Assembly (NCBI GenBank): GCA_032358165.1
Contig: JAALGY010000052.1
Coordinates: forward strand, 930,001 to 994,000
Length of the DNA stretch: 64,000 nucleotides
Direction: 5' to 3'
Origin: Diplosphaera chodatii
Taxonomy: Eukaryota; Chlorophyta; Trebouxiophyceae; Prasiolales; Stichococcaceae
In this document: positions 46,701 to 57,570 of the stretch, in pieces
Position numbering within the stretch: the stretch's first letter is position 1
How the letters are laid out: every line of letters starts with the position of its first letter
Made by a program: the position numbers and the translations under genes
Notes under the pieces: generated by a model
Told to the model about the DNA's origin: nothing
Seen by the model: only the letters and a program-made list of their open reading frames with translations
Database searches by the model: none

Positions 46701-47544
46701 ATGCGGCAGGACGAGCAGCGAGCAGCTCGTGGCCAAGCTGGGACGCGCCAGCCCCTTTGGCGGCGACAGCAGGCCCTTGAAGGGTGCTCCACTTGGCAAT
46801 GACGAGACCGCGTGCTGCAGCGCCGCCGGCACCGGCTGCTGCAAGTGCTGGCAGGCGGTCGGCGCCCCGTGGATCACCTTCTGTCGGGGCAGCTTCCAGG
46901 GCCTCGTCTTCGGCCGGCAGGCCGCCACACAGCTGCAGGTGCGGTGCCAGTGCAAATTTTCAGTCGGTCTGGCAAGTTGAGGGTATCATGATGCACAGCT
47001 GACACGCTGTTGATCGGTGTCGATGCAAGTTCGAGGGATTTTGGTGCGGGAAAGTGCATGGATGACATCACAAGTGCCTGCCTGGAGCAGCTGTCGGCTG
47101 TGTGCTGCAGGCAGATGCCGCGGTGTGCGCTGCGGTGCTGCTCGCCTGCCTTGGAGTGTGCATGGCGCCGCAGCTGCTGGGCGCGGCCCTGGCGCAGCTT
47201 GCCCCGCACGCTGCCATGGTGGCCTGCCTCGTGGCGGCGCCGCTCCTGCTGATGCTCACCTGCCGAACTTGGTGCGCGCTGTGGCACGGCCGGGTCGAGC
47301 AAGAGCTGTAGCCTGCCTTGTGGCAATCCTTCGCCTGCCTGCCTGTGGCCACCTGTGGATGCGCTGACAAGTGCAGCATGTGAGGACGCACGAGCACTGC
47401 CATGGACAACAGTGGACAGAGATGAACCTACCCTACAGGTATCTGGACCGCCGAGAGGCTGTGCTGTCGTCCACTGTGGTCGCTGCGCTGGCCATATTTG
47501 CGGGCGCGGGCGCAGCTCAGCTGCGAGCTGTCGCACTGAGGTGA
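43752..47544 (+). CDS. Large Ala-rich protein with Cys-rich N-terminus and C-terminal membrane helices
   Basis: Unidentified. The start at 43752 (MATVPRQQPQQ) opens exon 43752-43896. A second exon from 43989 contains C-x7-HC-x2-C (CPSGSSKYYHCSVC), resembling a small zinc-binding module. A third segment near 44237-44354 encodes LGTVALGLVCFPLPHAG. The main exon, about 44868-46939, is a Ser/Pro/Gln-rich region (with RSRDRSPRPGSS) followed by about 200 residues of repeating Ala/Gly heptad- or 11-mer-like sequence (for example AAEAAGAAVGATADAALDA), reminiscent of LEA-type amphipathic helices. Exon 47111 onward encodes two helices (AAVLLACLGVCMAPQLLGAA, MVACLVAAPLLLMLTC) and the last exon a third (STVVAALAIFAGAGAAQL). 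A Cys-rich membrane anchor is likely. The reverse strand is also open for 436 codons here but that is a shadow. Confidence 0.6.
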
Positions 47545-48181
47545 CTACAGGGGGACCACCTGCACTTTGCGTGTCAGAGGCCAGGAGCGAGGCCATCTGG
47601 CTGCTGCAGTTGGCCACCATCGTCAGTAGCAGCAGTTGCGAGTAGCTGCAGTATGTGAATTGCTGTTAGCTTGCCTGCAGTGATATGGGCATGGCGCAGT
47701 AGGGGCAGCTGAGCAGAAGCCGCGCTTTAACGACGGTCTGCTTTGCGGCACCTCAGTGGCAAAGGGTATACAGGAGGCAATGATACAGCTGCTGTGGCAG
47801 AGGACCCAGTCAGTATGATCAGCATAGCTGCGATAGAGATACTTTCATGCTCAGCAGTTCTATTCTTCTAGCTCGTTATGTTCGCGGTGCATCTGCACAC
47901 GAGCCGGCATGGAGCACACCAGCTCTAGCATCTGGACCATCGGAGCACTTTCTGGACATCTGGCTACGCTTTGTTCAGACAATGCTGTGCCTTTCTTTCG
48001 TTTGGTCAACGTCTGTTGGTCATTTCAGCTTGTGGTTTGCATGGCTTGTGCTCTGATTGGCTATGGTACCTGCAGCATCGGCTTGTTTCACCTGCTTTTC
48101 ACTTCAGGTGACTGCGCTGACAAAGAACCCAGCTGAGACCCTGAAAGCACTTTTGCTGCGGCACTGTCCCTTGGGCAGCAA
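47545..48181. other. Convergent 3' flanks, nothing recognised
   Basis: Spacer between the Ala-rich gene and the Rab prenyltransferase beta gene. More AT-rich than exons. No gene, RNA or repeat was recognised. Confidence 0.35.
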
Positions 48182-50306
48182 TCAGATGGTTTGCAGGTCT
48201 TGTGGCTTGGCTGCTGAAGGCCGGACACCCGGTGGAGTGTCCTCTCCAGCAGCCATCGTGGCAGTTTGCCGCTCAATCATGGGCGTTTTCTGTGAGTTGG
48301 GTCGGCCTGCGACATCTGCTGTCGTGGACGATGCCACAGCATGTGCATGTGTGCCCTGCCGCCGCGCATGCAACCGCTCCACTGTTTTGACCGGCAGTGC
48401 ATACGCCGGGTCAATCGCCGCGAGGCCTGGATACTTCATGAGCGACAGCCCGCAGATGCCGAAGAAGGTGTGGAAGACATCACACGCATCTTCCGGGCGG
48501 TCTGATATGCCGCCAGCATGTTCGTCCTGCACACAAACCTCAACTTTTGCATATGAACAGGCGTCAAGTCAATTGGCACCACAGGGCCTCGTTCTTTGTC
48601 CAGCAAGAAGGCTAGCAAGGCCTGCTTGCCGTACAGCATGCCCACCGCACCTGGCAGAACAGGATGAAGCGGCTGAGCTCAGCGCGGTCTATCCAATGCG
48701 TCCTGCCAAGCAGCGACAGCGCTGACAGGCACCACCTGCAGCACACACCCAGCGGGCACCTGATGCTTGTGATCTGGTGAAGGGGCTCGTTCGAGCACAG
48801 TGAACCTGCGATCTGTGGCACGGTGGCTGAGCATCACCAGCTGTAGCACACGTCCTGCAGCTTCTCCGGCCGCCCATTCAAGCCGCCGCCCTCTGTCTGC
48901 CGCTCTGCCAGCCTGCAGGCATGTCTGGTCTTCCATCAGCCAGCGTGTAGCAGCACCGTGTGATGCTAGCTGCGTATATACCACGAAGCAACAGCCAGTA
49001 CCGCTGGTAGCACATGTGGGCAGAGTGTCTGACGTGGGCTCCGGTGCCGCCAAGATGCAGTCTGACAGACGTCCACCATCAAAACGCCCACCACCACGAC
49101 AGGAGGTCCGCGTCGATGTGCTCAAGTGCTCCCGCGAGGGCCAGTGCAGCAACACACGTGAACACCTGGCCCGCATGTGACTCATTTCCTGCGCGTGAAA
49201 TGGGTTTCAGCTGCCTGTAGACTGCACTGGCTACACTTGATGGACAATGCAAGCAGGATGATGATCTCTTGGGTGCAAGCTCAAGGCACAACTGCTGACT
49301 CCTGCCGCACCAGGCGTGCAGCCAAAGCCGCCGTCAAAATTGCGGCATGACACTAGGTACTGCACCGCTCGAGGCACGTCGATGGCTTGCAATCGATCCA
49401 ATATTGAGCACGTCAGCAGCGCACAGTATGAGAACCTGTACACAGCAACAGCACCACTTGAGTAATGCCAGGCTTGAGCCAGCCCTGAACACAGCTGGCG
49501 AGGGCAGGTGTGCAGGCCGCGCACCGAGTGTCCACCTCACCCCACTCATCCCCTGTGAACGAACCGTCCTCCCGCTGCAGGCCTGTCACATCTGCGCGCC
49601 AGGCACTGCTTCACATCAGCAGCGCAGCCACACTCTCGCATGCCAGCCCGTCAGTCAGGCATAAATGCGATGGTCACGACGGCGAGTTGCATGTGAAGGA
49701 ACCCACATGCTGCCGTCTCATCGGCGTCAACAGCATCCAGGCGGTCGTACAGCGCCAGGAGGCCGCCGGCACTCCAGCACCCACCGCACGATCTCCTCTG
49801 CACACCACCACAGCACTTGCGCTCACCTGTCGCAGCAGTGAGTGGCCACGAACGTGACGCTGGTTGCGGCGCTATGCTTGGGCATGTACGGCATAGATCG
49901 ATGGTTGAATAGTGGCTCAGCGGAAGTGTCAGTCAAGCGTCCAAGCTTGAGGCTGAGCTGCAATACCTCCGTCAATGGCATCCAGGCGGCCCAGCAGCGC
50001 CAGTGCAGTGACACCCCAGTAGACGCCGCTCAGCCGGAAGTGCTCGGTGGCGAAGTACTCGAAGGTGTTGTTTTGCTGCACCAAATAATGCTCACCGTGT
50101 GCTCCATTTTGACAGCAAAGACCACAGTCCTCAGCGCTCTGCAGTGACCAGAGAGCATAGCTGCGCACGTTCATGCAACGCAGTCAATGGCAAACTCGCA
50201 CCTGTGCAAAGCCAACGATGAACTTCACGTGCTTATCGACCAGCAGTTGTGCACGGTGCCCCAGATCCGCCGGCAATGGCCGGTGCGCATCTAAATCGAG
50301 GGCCAT
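48182..50306 (-). CDS. RABGGTB: Rab geranylgeranyltransferase (type II) beta subunit, with an internal gap
   Basis: Catalytic subunit that attaches geranylgeranyl groups to C-terminal cysteines of Rab GTPases with REP. Exons: 50202-50306, 49967-50075, about 49705-49797, 49525-49574, 49311-49435, 49095-49188, 48838-48912, 48651-48735, 48182-48526. Landmarks: [117 protein letters not shown]. Zinc ligands are present (Asp and Cys of QDVCY, His of FHTFF). The exon near 49705-49797 reads [12 protein letters not shown] and then [15 protein letters not shown] in a different frame, and the conserved GHDPHLLYTLSA-type stretch between them is absent. The C-terminus extends about 70 residues past the usual end (after [15 protein letters not shown]). 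Confidence 0.88.
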
Positions 50307-51060
50307 ATGTGAAGCTCCCGCAAAGTCTTTCTGTTACGCACGCATGTAATGTGGTGCGTACTTCACCCGTTTCGGCTCTGAGGGACACTTCAAAGCCGAA
50401 GACCTTCCCCAGGCACGTTGAAGTGGGGCAGCAGAGTGCAGATCAACACATGTTGCTTGCGGAGGATGCAGCCTGCAGAGGCGTATCCTTTGCAGCTTGC
50501 AGGTGGGCCAGCATCTACGCGCAGATCAGGGCGACAGTGCAAACAGCGTCTGTTGTCATCGCTGTATGCCGAGGCATTACCTGATCACAGTGACTGCCAG
50601 CTGCACTCATTCACTGTACATTCATAGTCACGTTGCTGCACCACATCTGCAATTGCAGCCTTCGATTGATAACTCAGATCTCCTGTGATACCTGCAGCAG
50701 ATCGTCGGCGGTGAACATTGACCTTACATAGCTACTGTTGCTGCCTCGCTCAGTCCATCAAGCTCACACAAGCACAGTTCTGGAGCCCGCTACAGCGTCA
50801 GCTCAGCACTGATGGTACGGTAACACACAAGCTCTTGACAGCTGCGACAGGCGCGCAACCCGCGGCTGGAGGTCACGGGTGCCCTGCTGCCAGTCTGGGG
50901 CGAGCAGAGAACCTCGCACATAACGGCTGCCCGCCGCGTGCGGGACCGTAGCAGCCGCAGCAGCATGCACAGATGATCGTACACGCTGCCAAGGGCCTGT
51001 GAAGCGGGTGTCTTGAAGGCTGCAGCCCGCGCTTTGTGGACAAGACACAGCCTTTGCAGC
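50307..51060. promoter_or_regulatory. Divergent upstream region of RABGGTB and the EDR2-like gene
   Basis: Separates two starts on opposite strands and should contain both promoters. No TATA box or repeat was recognised. Frames on both strands in 50790-51340 overlap the next gene's first exons and are shadows. Confidence 0.35.
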
Positions 51061-54000
51061 ATGGGCAACAGCTGCATGTCCAAGCACACGGACCGCGATG
51101 CGGACGCGCCGCCCTCCAGCAGAGACAGCGCCAGGACGCAATCGAACGCAGGTGAGGTGCTTCCTTGCCAGCATCGAAGGCATCACAGTGCCATAGCTAT
51201 ATTCCATGCCGCACCGCCTGGCACCCCCCCAAGACTGTGTGTAGCGAAGCGCACTTGGCGACTTACTGCTGCCTGCGGTTGTTCTACAGGCAAGAGCAAC
51301 GGCCGCAGACGAACACGCAACCGGATGCGGCGGCGCCCGCATGGCCGCAAGCGCGGCTCCTCAGCCACCAGCCTCGGGTCACCGCGCCCCACTGAGCTCA
51401 GTGAGCCAAGCCTCGGTACAGCTGCCACATCATGCAATGCCACGTTTGCAGCAGCTGCCAGAGGGCTCAGGGATCTCGGTCTGATGGCTGTCACTGCTGC
51501 ACCGCAGGCATGGACTCTGTTTACTTTGATGCACGCGACACCATGTCAGAAAACGGCCTGGATGGTGCGCCGTCGAACCTTGATCAGTGACTGCTCCGTT
51601 GCGATGCTGCTGTCATGGTCCGGGCTGGTTTGCGTGCTGCAGATGCCACTGAACCACCGCGGGCTCATGTGGCGCAGGGCCAGGCAGGATGTCATGGGGG
51701 TCGTCATACCAGGACGACATCGACGACTACCCGCACAGCCCCTCGGTGAGCCAAGCCTGGTCATCCCAGCCCTTGAGCTCCCTCTGCTAATGCTTGTCAG
51801 CAATACCTGTTGTCCACACGGCACGCCAAAGGCTGCACTGCCGCCCACAGGGTTCCAGTTCACCACGCCAGTACTTTCGCACTCTGTCTCAAGACAAGGC
51901 AAGACCCGCCAACAGACACATCCAACACCTCCACACCGTCTGGCTGTCGATGTGAGATGTTGCAGGAAACGTGTGCTAACCCAGCTGCTTGTACTGCAGT
52001 GTCTGACCGTGTTCCACACACTCCTCCAACGCAGGCAGCGCAGCTGGCGGCGGATGCGGATGCGCTGCTGGAGCCCGAGGAGCCCCCAGCAGCATGCCTG
52101 CCACGCATCCTGTCCAGCAAAGACCAGCAGGTGATAGGCGTGTGCAACCAGCCCACTAGCTTATCCACCCAGCAGCCTTCCGAGCGACGCTCGTGCATGC
52201 ATTGCGCGACAGGGGCTGGCAGCTTGCGTGCAGTCCACAGCATCACCTGCACTGCAGCAGAGTGTCTGTGCCAACTGTGAAACGCCTGCGCGCAGTCGAA
52301 GACCTTTGTGCGGCTGATGCGCCCCAAGGCGGGTTCTTCCCTCAGACACGGAGCCGCTCCGGTGTCACAGCCGCTGCCGCGCGCAGTTCCAGAGGGCGCC
52401 CCAGCCCCCGGGTCCAGCCTGGTACGCTTCTTTGCTGTGCGTTGTGCTGCAGAGCAGCACACCTATGCCACGCTTCACCAGCAGGACGCCGATGAAGGCT
52501 GTGTAAGATGGGCATAGTTCAGTCTGTTGCAATGAGGTCGCTGATGGAAGGGGCAGCTGTGGGCAGTGGCTGCTGGTGCCAGCTGCCGCTGAAATCCATG
52601 CTCACTGAGGCTTCGCTGCCACTTGCTCCGCAGCTGGCCAGCCCCAGCGGACGGCTTGCGCCGTCAATCGACCGGTGGGAGGATCCCCCTGGGGATCAAT
52701 TTCTGGTGCGTGGCGCCGACTACATGAAGACCAAGAAGAAGGTCCCCAGCGCCCCAGCCATCTACCGGTGCGCTCATGGTGCTATCAGCAGGGCAGGGGG
52801 CAGTTCCATGGCTGTCAAGGTCAACAGTGACCTCCGTGTGAATGGCAGAGAAGCAGCACGGGCCTGTGGGGTTGTAGAAGCTGAAAGCTGCTTGCATATG
52901 CTCCTGACATCATTTGATCTGGTCTGATCTGGGCAGGTTGCTGGATGTTGACGCATACAGCTTCGACTTCCGGCTGTCACACATCGCCAAGCACGTGCAG
53001 CTACCCCCACCGCCGGCGGTGCCCAGTCAGGCGCACCTCCCCCGCGAGGACCGCCTCCCCACCCTCCTCGTCATCAACATGCAGATGCCCGACTACCCGG
53101 TGAGTGGACAATTTGCATGTCACATCTGTCTCACCTGGCAATGCGTAGATGCCCGCTGTTCGAAGGGGTGCAATTTTGCATGTTAACACCCATCTTCCTT
53201 GGCAACATGGGCTACATGCTGCCATGCACAGCACAGTGTGTTTCAACCCCTCGAACTATGTACTTTTGTTTTCACAGCATCAAAGCAGACGAGCTGACCC
53301 TGCTAGACACAATGGATTTATCCTGAACGCCTTTGCTGCATGGTTGCAGGCCTCCATATTTGGGCGGGGAGATGGGCCGGGCTGCTCCTTGGTGTACTAC
53401 TTTGCGCTGCCGGACGGCTGGACGCCTGAGCAGGAGCCCAACCAGGTGCGGCTCCCTGTTGCCTTGCTGTCACGCACCCCATTGCACCACGGCTTTGCCA
53501 ACCTTCGCAATGGGCAGGCCGAATGTCTGCATGGTCGGCACATGGGCTCACAGGATTTCCCACAGCTGTGAAGGACCCCGACGGGCCCCTCACTCATGAG
53601 CCGTGACGCTTATACAGCAGAACACGCTGCAGGAACTGACTCAGGACGGCAGGCCCTAAATTGAGTTGCCTACCTGCAGGCGGCGCTGGGTCTGCTTCGG
53701 CGGATGGTGCACGACGGGCGGGAGTCGGACGGCTCGGCGTCCCGGGAGCGCCTCAAGCTCATCCCCCGCGTCGTGAACGTGGACGACTGGGCCCGCGCCG
53801 CCCCGCTGTCCGGCACGGTGAGTGCGTAGTGCTGCAGCCCCGCTCGGGCAGCGTGTTCTGTGCTTGCTTCGGTCATGTCGCCAGCTGTCCAGGTGTCCCT
53901 GCCTCCTGGGCATTTGAGCCTGACTGTCTTGCACAGAGTACACTTCAATCAGCGGCTTGCGGGCAAAAGTAGACGATGTCTTGAGCACCTGCAAGTGTCA

Positions 54001-54777
54001 ACAGAGCCAGCTCTTGGGCCGGGCACATGTGTAGACACGCATGCGCACCTGAGGGCACTAGCACTCCTATGTATAGGAGCAAGCACTGCTGCGGCGGTAC
54101 AACGACAAGCCGCTGCTGACGCGGCCGCAGCAGCGCTTTTTCCTTACGCCTGATTACTTTGAGATCGACCTGGACGTGCACAACTACGCCTACCTGGCAC
54201 GCAAGGTGCCGAATACAACCCCCTCAAGTTAGCGCCTTTATTGTGGTCCTAAACCATGTGCCGCACAGTAGGTCTTGCTGACGGCTGGCCTGTGCTGCAT
54301 GCCTGGTGACGAGCCATCCCTCTGCAAACATGACACGGCCGACTTGTTGGCAGGCGTTTGCGGGGTTCACGAACCGGCTCACCACGGTGGTGTTCGACAA
54401 CGCTTTCGTGGTTCAGGGCAACAGGTGCACACACTTCGTGACATGTGCCTGGAGCGCACAGCTCGGCATGTTGAGCTGACTGGCGGTGTGCATGTCCAAC
54501 TGCTGCAATTGCGGAAGACCTCGGCTGCAGGCCAGAGGAGTTGCCAGAGCAGATCTTTGCCGCAGCACGCCTGTACTACCCAGACCTGCCGAAGGTGCGC
54601 ATGGCCCGTCGTGCACCGATGTGTGAGCTGTTTTGAAGCACCATCGCATGTCACTAGTGTCTCAATCTGTATAATGACTATCGTCACCAGGTGCGGCCCT
54701 TCCCAGCGGACCTACTGGAGCATCTGAGAGATGGCGAGGGCGGCAGCAGCAGTGTCAGCAGCGACACCGGGGCATGA
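51061..54777 (+). CDS. EDR2-like DUF1336 (EDR2_C) protein with N-myristoylation signal
   Basis: In plants EDR2 and relatives bind lipids and regulate cell death and defence; the DUF1336 domain is also found alone. Start MGNSCMSKHTD fits N-myristoylation with a palmitoylatable Cys. Exons: 51061-51151, 51290-51415, 51508-51564, 51684-51745, 52000-52130, 52296-52421, 52634-52767, 52937-53099, 53350-53445, 53680-53817, 54077-54205, 54354-54424, 54531-54594, 54691-54777. Exon 2 is an Arg-rich stretch (GRRRTRNRMRRRPHGRKR) that could be a nuclear or membrane-binding region. DUF1336 begins around FLVRGADYMKTKKKVPSAPA and continues through LPTLLVINMQMPDYP, PGCSLVYYFALPDGW, RLKLIPRVVNVDDWA, YFEIDLDVHNYAYLARK, VVFDNAFVVQGNRPEELPE and ends in an acidic/Ser tail. 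No PH or START domain is visible before it. The join between exons 51684 and 52000 is not phase-proven. Confidence 0.85.
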
Positions 54778-54936
54778 GGTGCAGGTCATGAACACGGTAG
54801 ATAGTACTTGCAATAGGATGACAGTTCATGCCGATTGGAACTTGGTAGGGGTGATCACCTTGAAGTATCACATGGTATGGCAGCCTCTCTGCTCTGATAC
54901 CAATAATAACAATGGGCGTTCGCAGTAGCGAGACGC

Positions 54937-55474
54937 GAGTTTGGCCCCGATGGCTTTGAAGGGCAAACGCTAGGGCAGGAGGTGATCGTAATCTCCCCCT
55001 GCTGGCGCGTAAATGCACCATCATCGTGGTACTTGGGCAACTTTGCCATCTCGTGTCTAAACGCTGCCAAAGCTTTGCCAGTTGCATTTCGGACGTCCAC
55101 AAGCATCTCCGTGAAGTTTCAGCGCGGTTGGCAAGCCTGGTGCAGCCGTTCCGTCGAACGGTCGTTCCACGAAGATGAGCATGCTCTTATTTTGCGTGCC
55201 ACACCCCCGTCATTGGAGAAAAACTTTACTTCACTATCCTGGCCAACGTGACATAAACCACGCACTAACCTACAATGCCGCGCCGCGCCGCGTCTGCGAC
55301 GCTTTACCGCGTCTAGCAGCTACGCTGGGCCGTAAATATGTGGTTCGAGGTGCACAGCTGCTGGGAGCATTTGGAACGGACGCTACGCTCTGGCATTCGT
55401 CCGGAAATTTGGTCCTCAAAACTCGGTTCGGGTGAACACATGAGTTTGGCCCCCCCTGTAGGGGAGGCCAAACT
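54937..55474. repeat. Putative element bounded by 12-bp repeats
   Basis: GAGTTTGGCCCC occurs at 54937-54948 and again at 55442-55453, about 505 bp apart, in the same orientation. The second copy is the left arm of a hairpin whose right arm (GGCCAAACT) is the reverse complement, so that copy of the motif exists in both orientations at this end. This resembles a small mobile or fold-back element, but no target-site duplication was confirmed. Confidence 0.35.
55443..55474. repeat. Hairpin (inverted repeat), 14-bp stem
   Basis: AGTTTGGCC (55443-55451) pairs perfectly with GGCCAAACT (55466-55474). After one C-A mismatch, CCCC (55453-55456) pairs with GGGG (55461-55464) around a TGTA loop. Visible directly in the sequence. 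Confidence 0.75.
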
Positions 55475-55883
55475 AAAATGGTTTTGGGCGCCCGCAGCAG
55501 TCGAGATTTTCCTGTTTCAATGCTGCTGCTGCTGCTGGACTGAACATGTCAAACAAACACGCAGGCGGTGCAGGCTATCATGTTGCCTGGACTGTGCACA
55601 TGGGTGTATACATGCCTGGTGTGTTGGCAATTTGTGAGGCCCAGTTGCCTTCGAAAACAACAGTACTAGAGAGCATGATCAAGGTTGAGACCAAACTTCA
55701 GCAGGTATGCAAACCCAAAAACGCTGGCAGTCGTAACTGCAGACTGCGGACATGTCCACGCATACAAGGGTCATGAACACCCATCGCCAAGAATGACGCC
55801 ATTGCAAAGTGCAGCTGTTCTTGTGACGCCGTGGTGCCGCCGTTATGCTGCATGCTCTGGCGAAATGTCGCCACTTTCTCTCT

Positions 55884-56585
55884 TCAAATGCCTCTCGATG
55901 CTCTCGGGGTGCGCCCGATGATGTACACGGCATGCACGATGCCTGCAGAACAGCACAACTAGTAACGTGGGTGCTCCCCCACCTGAATGTGTCACATACA
56001 ATATCGCATAAGGGACACACATATGCGCCATGTAGCCAAGAAGCATGGATATGGGCAATATCCAGTGCAACTGGCTGCCAGCTGCCGCCTCACCGGGAAT
56101 GTATCCTGCAGGAGCGCAACAGCAGCATTGAGTTGAACATCAGGTTGTCCGTGGCTTGATAGCAATAGTGAGTGCTGGACTGGTCCCACAGCTTACCGAG
56201 GACCGTGAGGAGGATGTTCAGCAGCAGGTCCATTGAGAACCCAGTTGCCAGAAACACCTGCAAGTGCGGCAGCAGGCAAATGAGTCGCGCGTTCCAGAAG
56301 TTGGCATTGGAGTCACGTGCTATTGGCAAAGCCGGGCGTATGCTCCCGTGCAGAGGGGCCAAGATTCAACATGGCAAGTGAACACGTGCAGCGCACCCCA
56401 AGGGGCGGCAGCAGGACGGCCACCTGCGTGCAATAGGCATCAACATCACAGTTCTGGATGCCTCACTAGTGAGCGTAGCAATTGGATAAGAGGGTACTGA
56501 GGCACCACAAACCAGCATAAGGCAAGGAAAGCCAAGGTCGAGCAAAACGTACCACAATCTCAACCACATCCGCGAATGTGCCGTG
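55884..56585 (-). CDS. PMP3/RCI2 family small membrane protein, copy A; start unresolved
   Basis: PMP3/RCI2 (UPF0057) proteins are tiny two-helix plasma-membrane proteins that affect membrane potential and ion tolerance under stress. Exons: 56553-56585, 56397-56423, 56197-56257, 56094-56105 and 55884-55942. They join in frame: ADVVEIV, then VAVLLPPLG, VFLATGFSMDLLLNILLTVL, GYIPG and IVHAVYIIGRTPRASRGI. PPLGVFL and GYIPGI are family signatures. The start codon was not found in the first visible exon and presumably lies on another exon to the right (56586-57120). Intron positions match copy B at 57571-58823 after PPLG is allowed for, showing shared descent. Confidence 0.8.
56094..56105 (-). other. 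12-nt microexon of PMP3 copy A
   Basis: GATACATTCCCG lies between an AG acceptor and a GTGAGG donor (minus strand). It supplies most of the conserved GYIPG motif, and the frame is restored only if it is included. Confidence 0.75.
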
Positions 56586-57570
56586 CTGCAAAGGAAGCGC
56601 TTCCACGTCAGTTATACATACGGAGTGGCAACCAGCACAAGTGAACCGTGTGAACATCCTACAACTTCCGCAGGAGGGCCTCTCTGTTTGTGATGCTACA
56701 CTGTACAGCGAAACGCCAGAGTAAGGTGTCTCCCGAGTGTCAACCGTCTCATCGGGCCTTTTGTCACTGTTGTCCGCAAGAGCATAGGCCACTGAACAGT
56801 TTGCAAGCTGCCCTATGAGCACGGCCTGAAAGTTGAGGCAGCATGCCCCTCACAAGGGTGCGGGGCGCACGCAAACCCTATGATTTGTTTGCCGGTGCTG
56901 CACACTGTACAGACTGCCAACAGGTGCAGAACGGCACTGATAAGGCAGATCAAAGTCATGCTGCTGAGCGCGAGGCGAGGCAGTGCAACCTGGCTGTAGC
57001 ATGCTGTGTCAGCAACCCGGTTCCTCGAGGTGTCCGTAGTGACCGAAACCACAACACACGGCAAGTGCGAGCTCCCCACGATCACTCATCGCAATCCCTG
57101 CCACCAGCAGCATGGCAGCCGCGCTCGTTCACGGCTATGTGGAAGCGGAGAGCACTACAGTATACTTATCATTGTGCTGGTGTCGCGAGGAGCGGCGGAG
57201 GGTAGCCGAGACGACGGAGCTTGCGTACAGTGAACAAGAGACAAAGATGCGCAGTTGTTGCCTACAGCACTGTGTCGCTTTCTGCGCGATAATCGCTGTT
57301 GCAGGGCAGGAGGGATTCTAGGCGCAGTCCGCCAGCTTCCGTCCAGCGCCCTGCGTCAGCTGCCGAGTCCCGGGCGCAGTGGTGACTGAGCACAACACAG
57401 ACTACAGCAAAACAAGACGCTCCATACCGATATCCAGAAACCAGCTGAGTCGGAGTTGCATAACACTCGGCGCAACGGCGAACAGCTCATCTAAAGCATC
57501 CCAAGCGGCACCTCCTGGCTTTTAGCTCCGTTTCGTACGTGATCAACGCCCGAGCTCAGGACCGGCAGCC
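56586..57570. promoter_or_regulatory. Divergent region between the two PMP3 genes
   Basis: Lies between head-to-head paralogues and should hold both promoters and the missing first exon of copy A. A minus-strand frame at 56813-57085 is open but has no PMP3 similarity. No TATA box or stress element was identified with confidence. Confidence 0.4.

Larger units (their letters stand above)
54778..55883. other. Spacer with an unexplained element
   Basis: Convergent 3' flanks of the EDR2-like gene and the minus-strand PMP3 gene. The segment 54937-55474 differs from its surroundings: it is bounded by two copies of GAGTTTGGCCCC, ends in a hairpin, and both strands carry longer open frames with AT-richer codons (for example minus 54855-55106). 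I recognise no transposase, RNA or gene. Confidence 0.4.

Noticed and set aside
45645..46955. 436-residue minus-strand ORF, Ala/Pro-rich
   Set aside because: Shadow of the Ala-rich plus-strand exon. GCN/GGN-rich coding leaves the reverse strand free of stops; no domain or splice support.
43752..50306. Idea that the PANC, Ala-rich and RABGGTB neighbours form a metabolic cluster
   Set aside because: The functions (vitamin B5 synthesis, unknown membrane protein, Rab prenylation) are unrelated and the genes are not co-oriented.
54855..55106. Minus-strand ORF (83 residues) that could be a small gene or viral or transposon fragment
   Set aside because: No recognisable domain; kept only as part of the unexplained element and not called a CDS.
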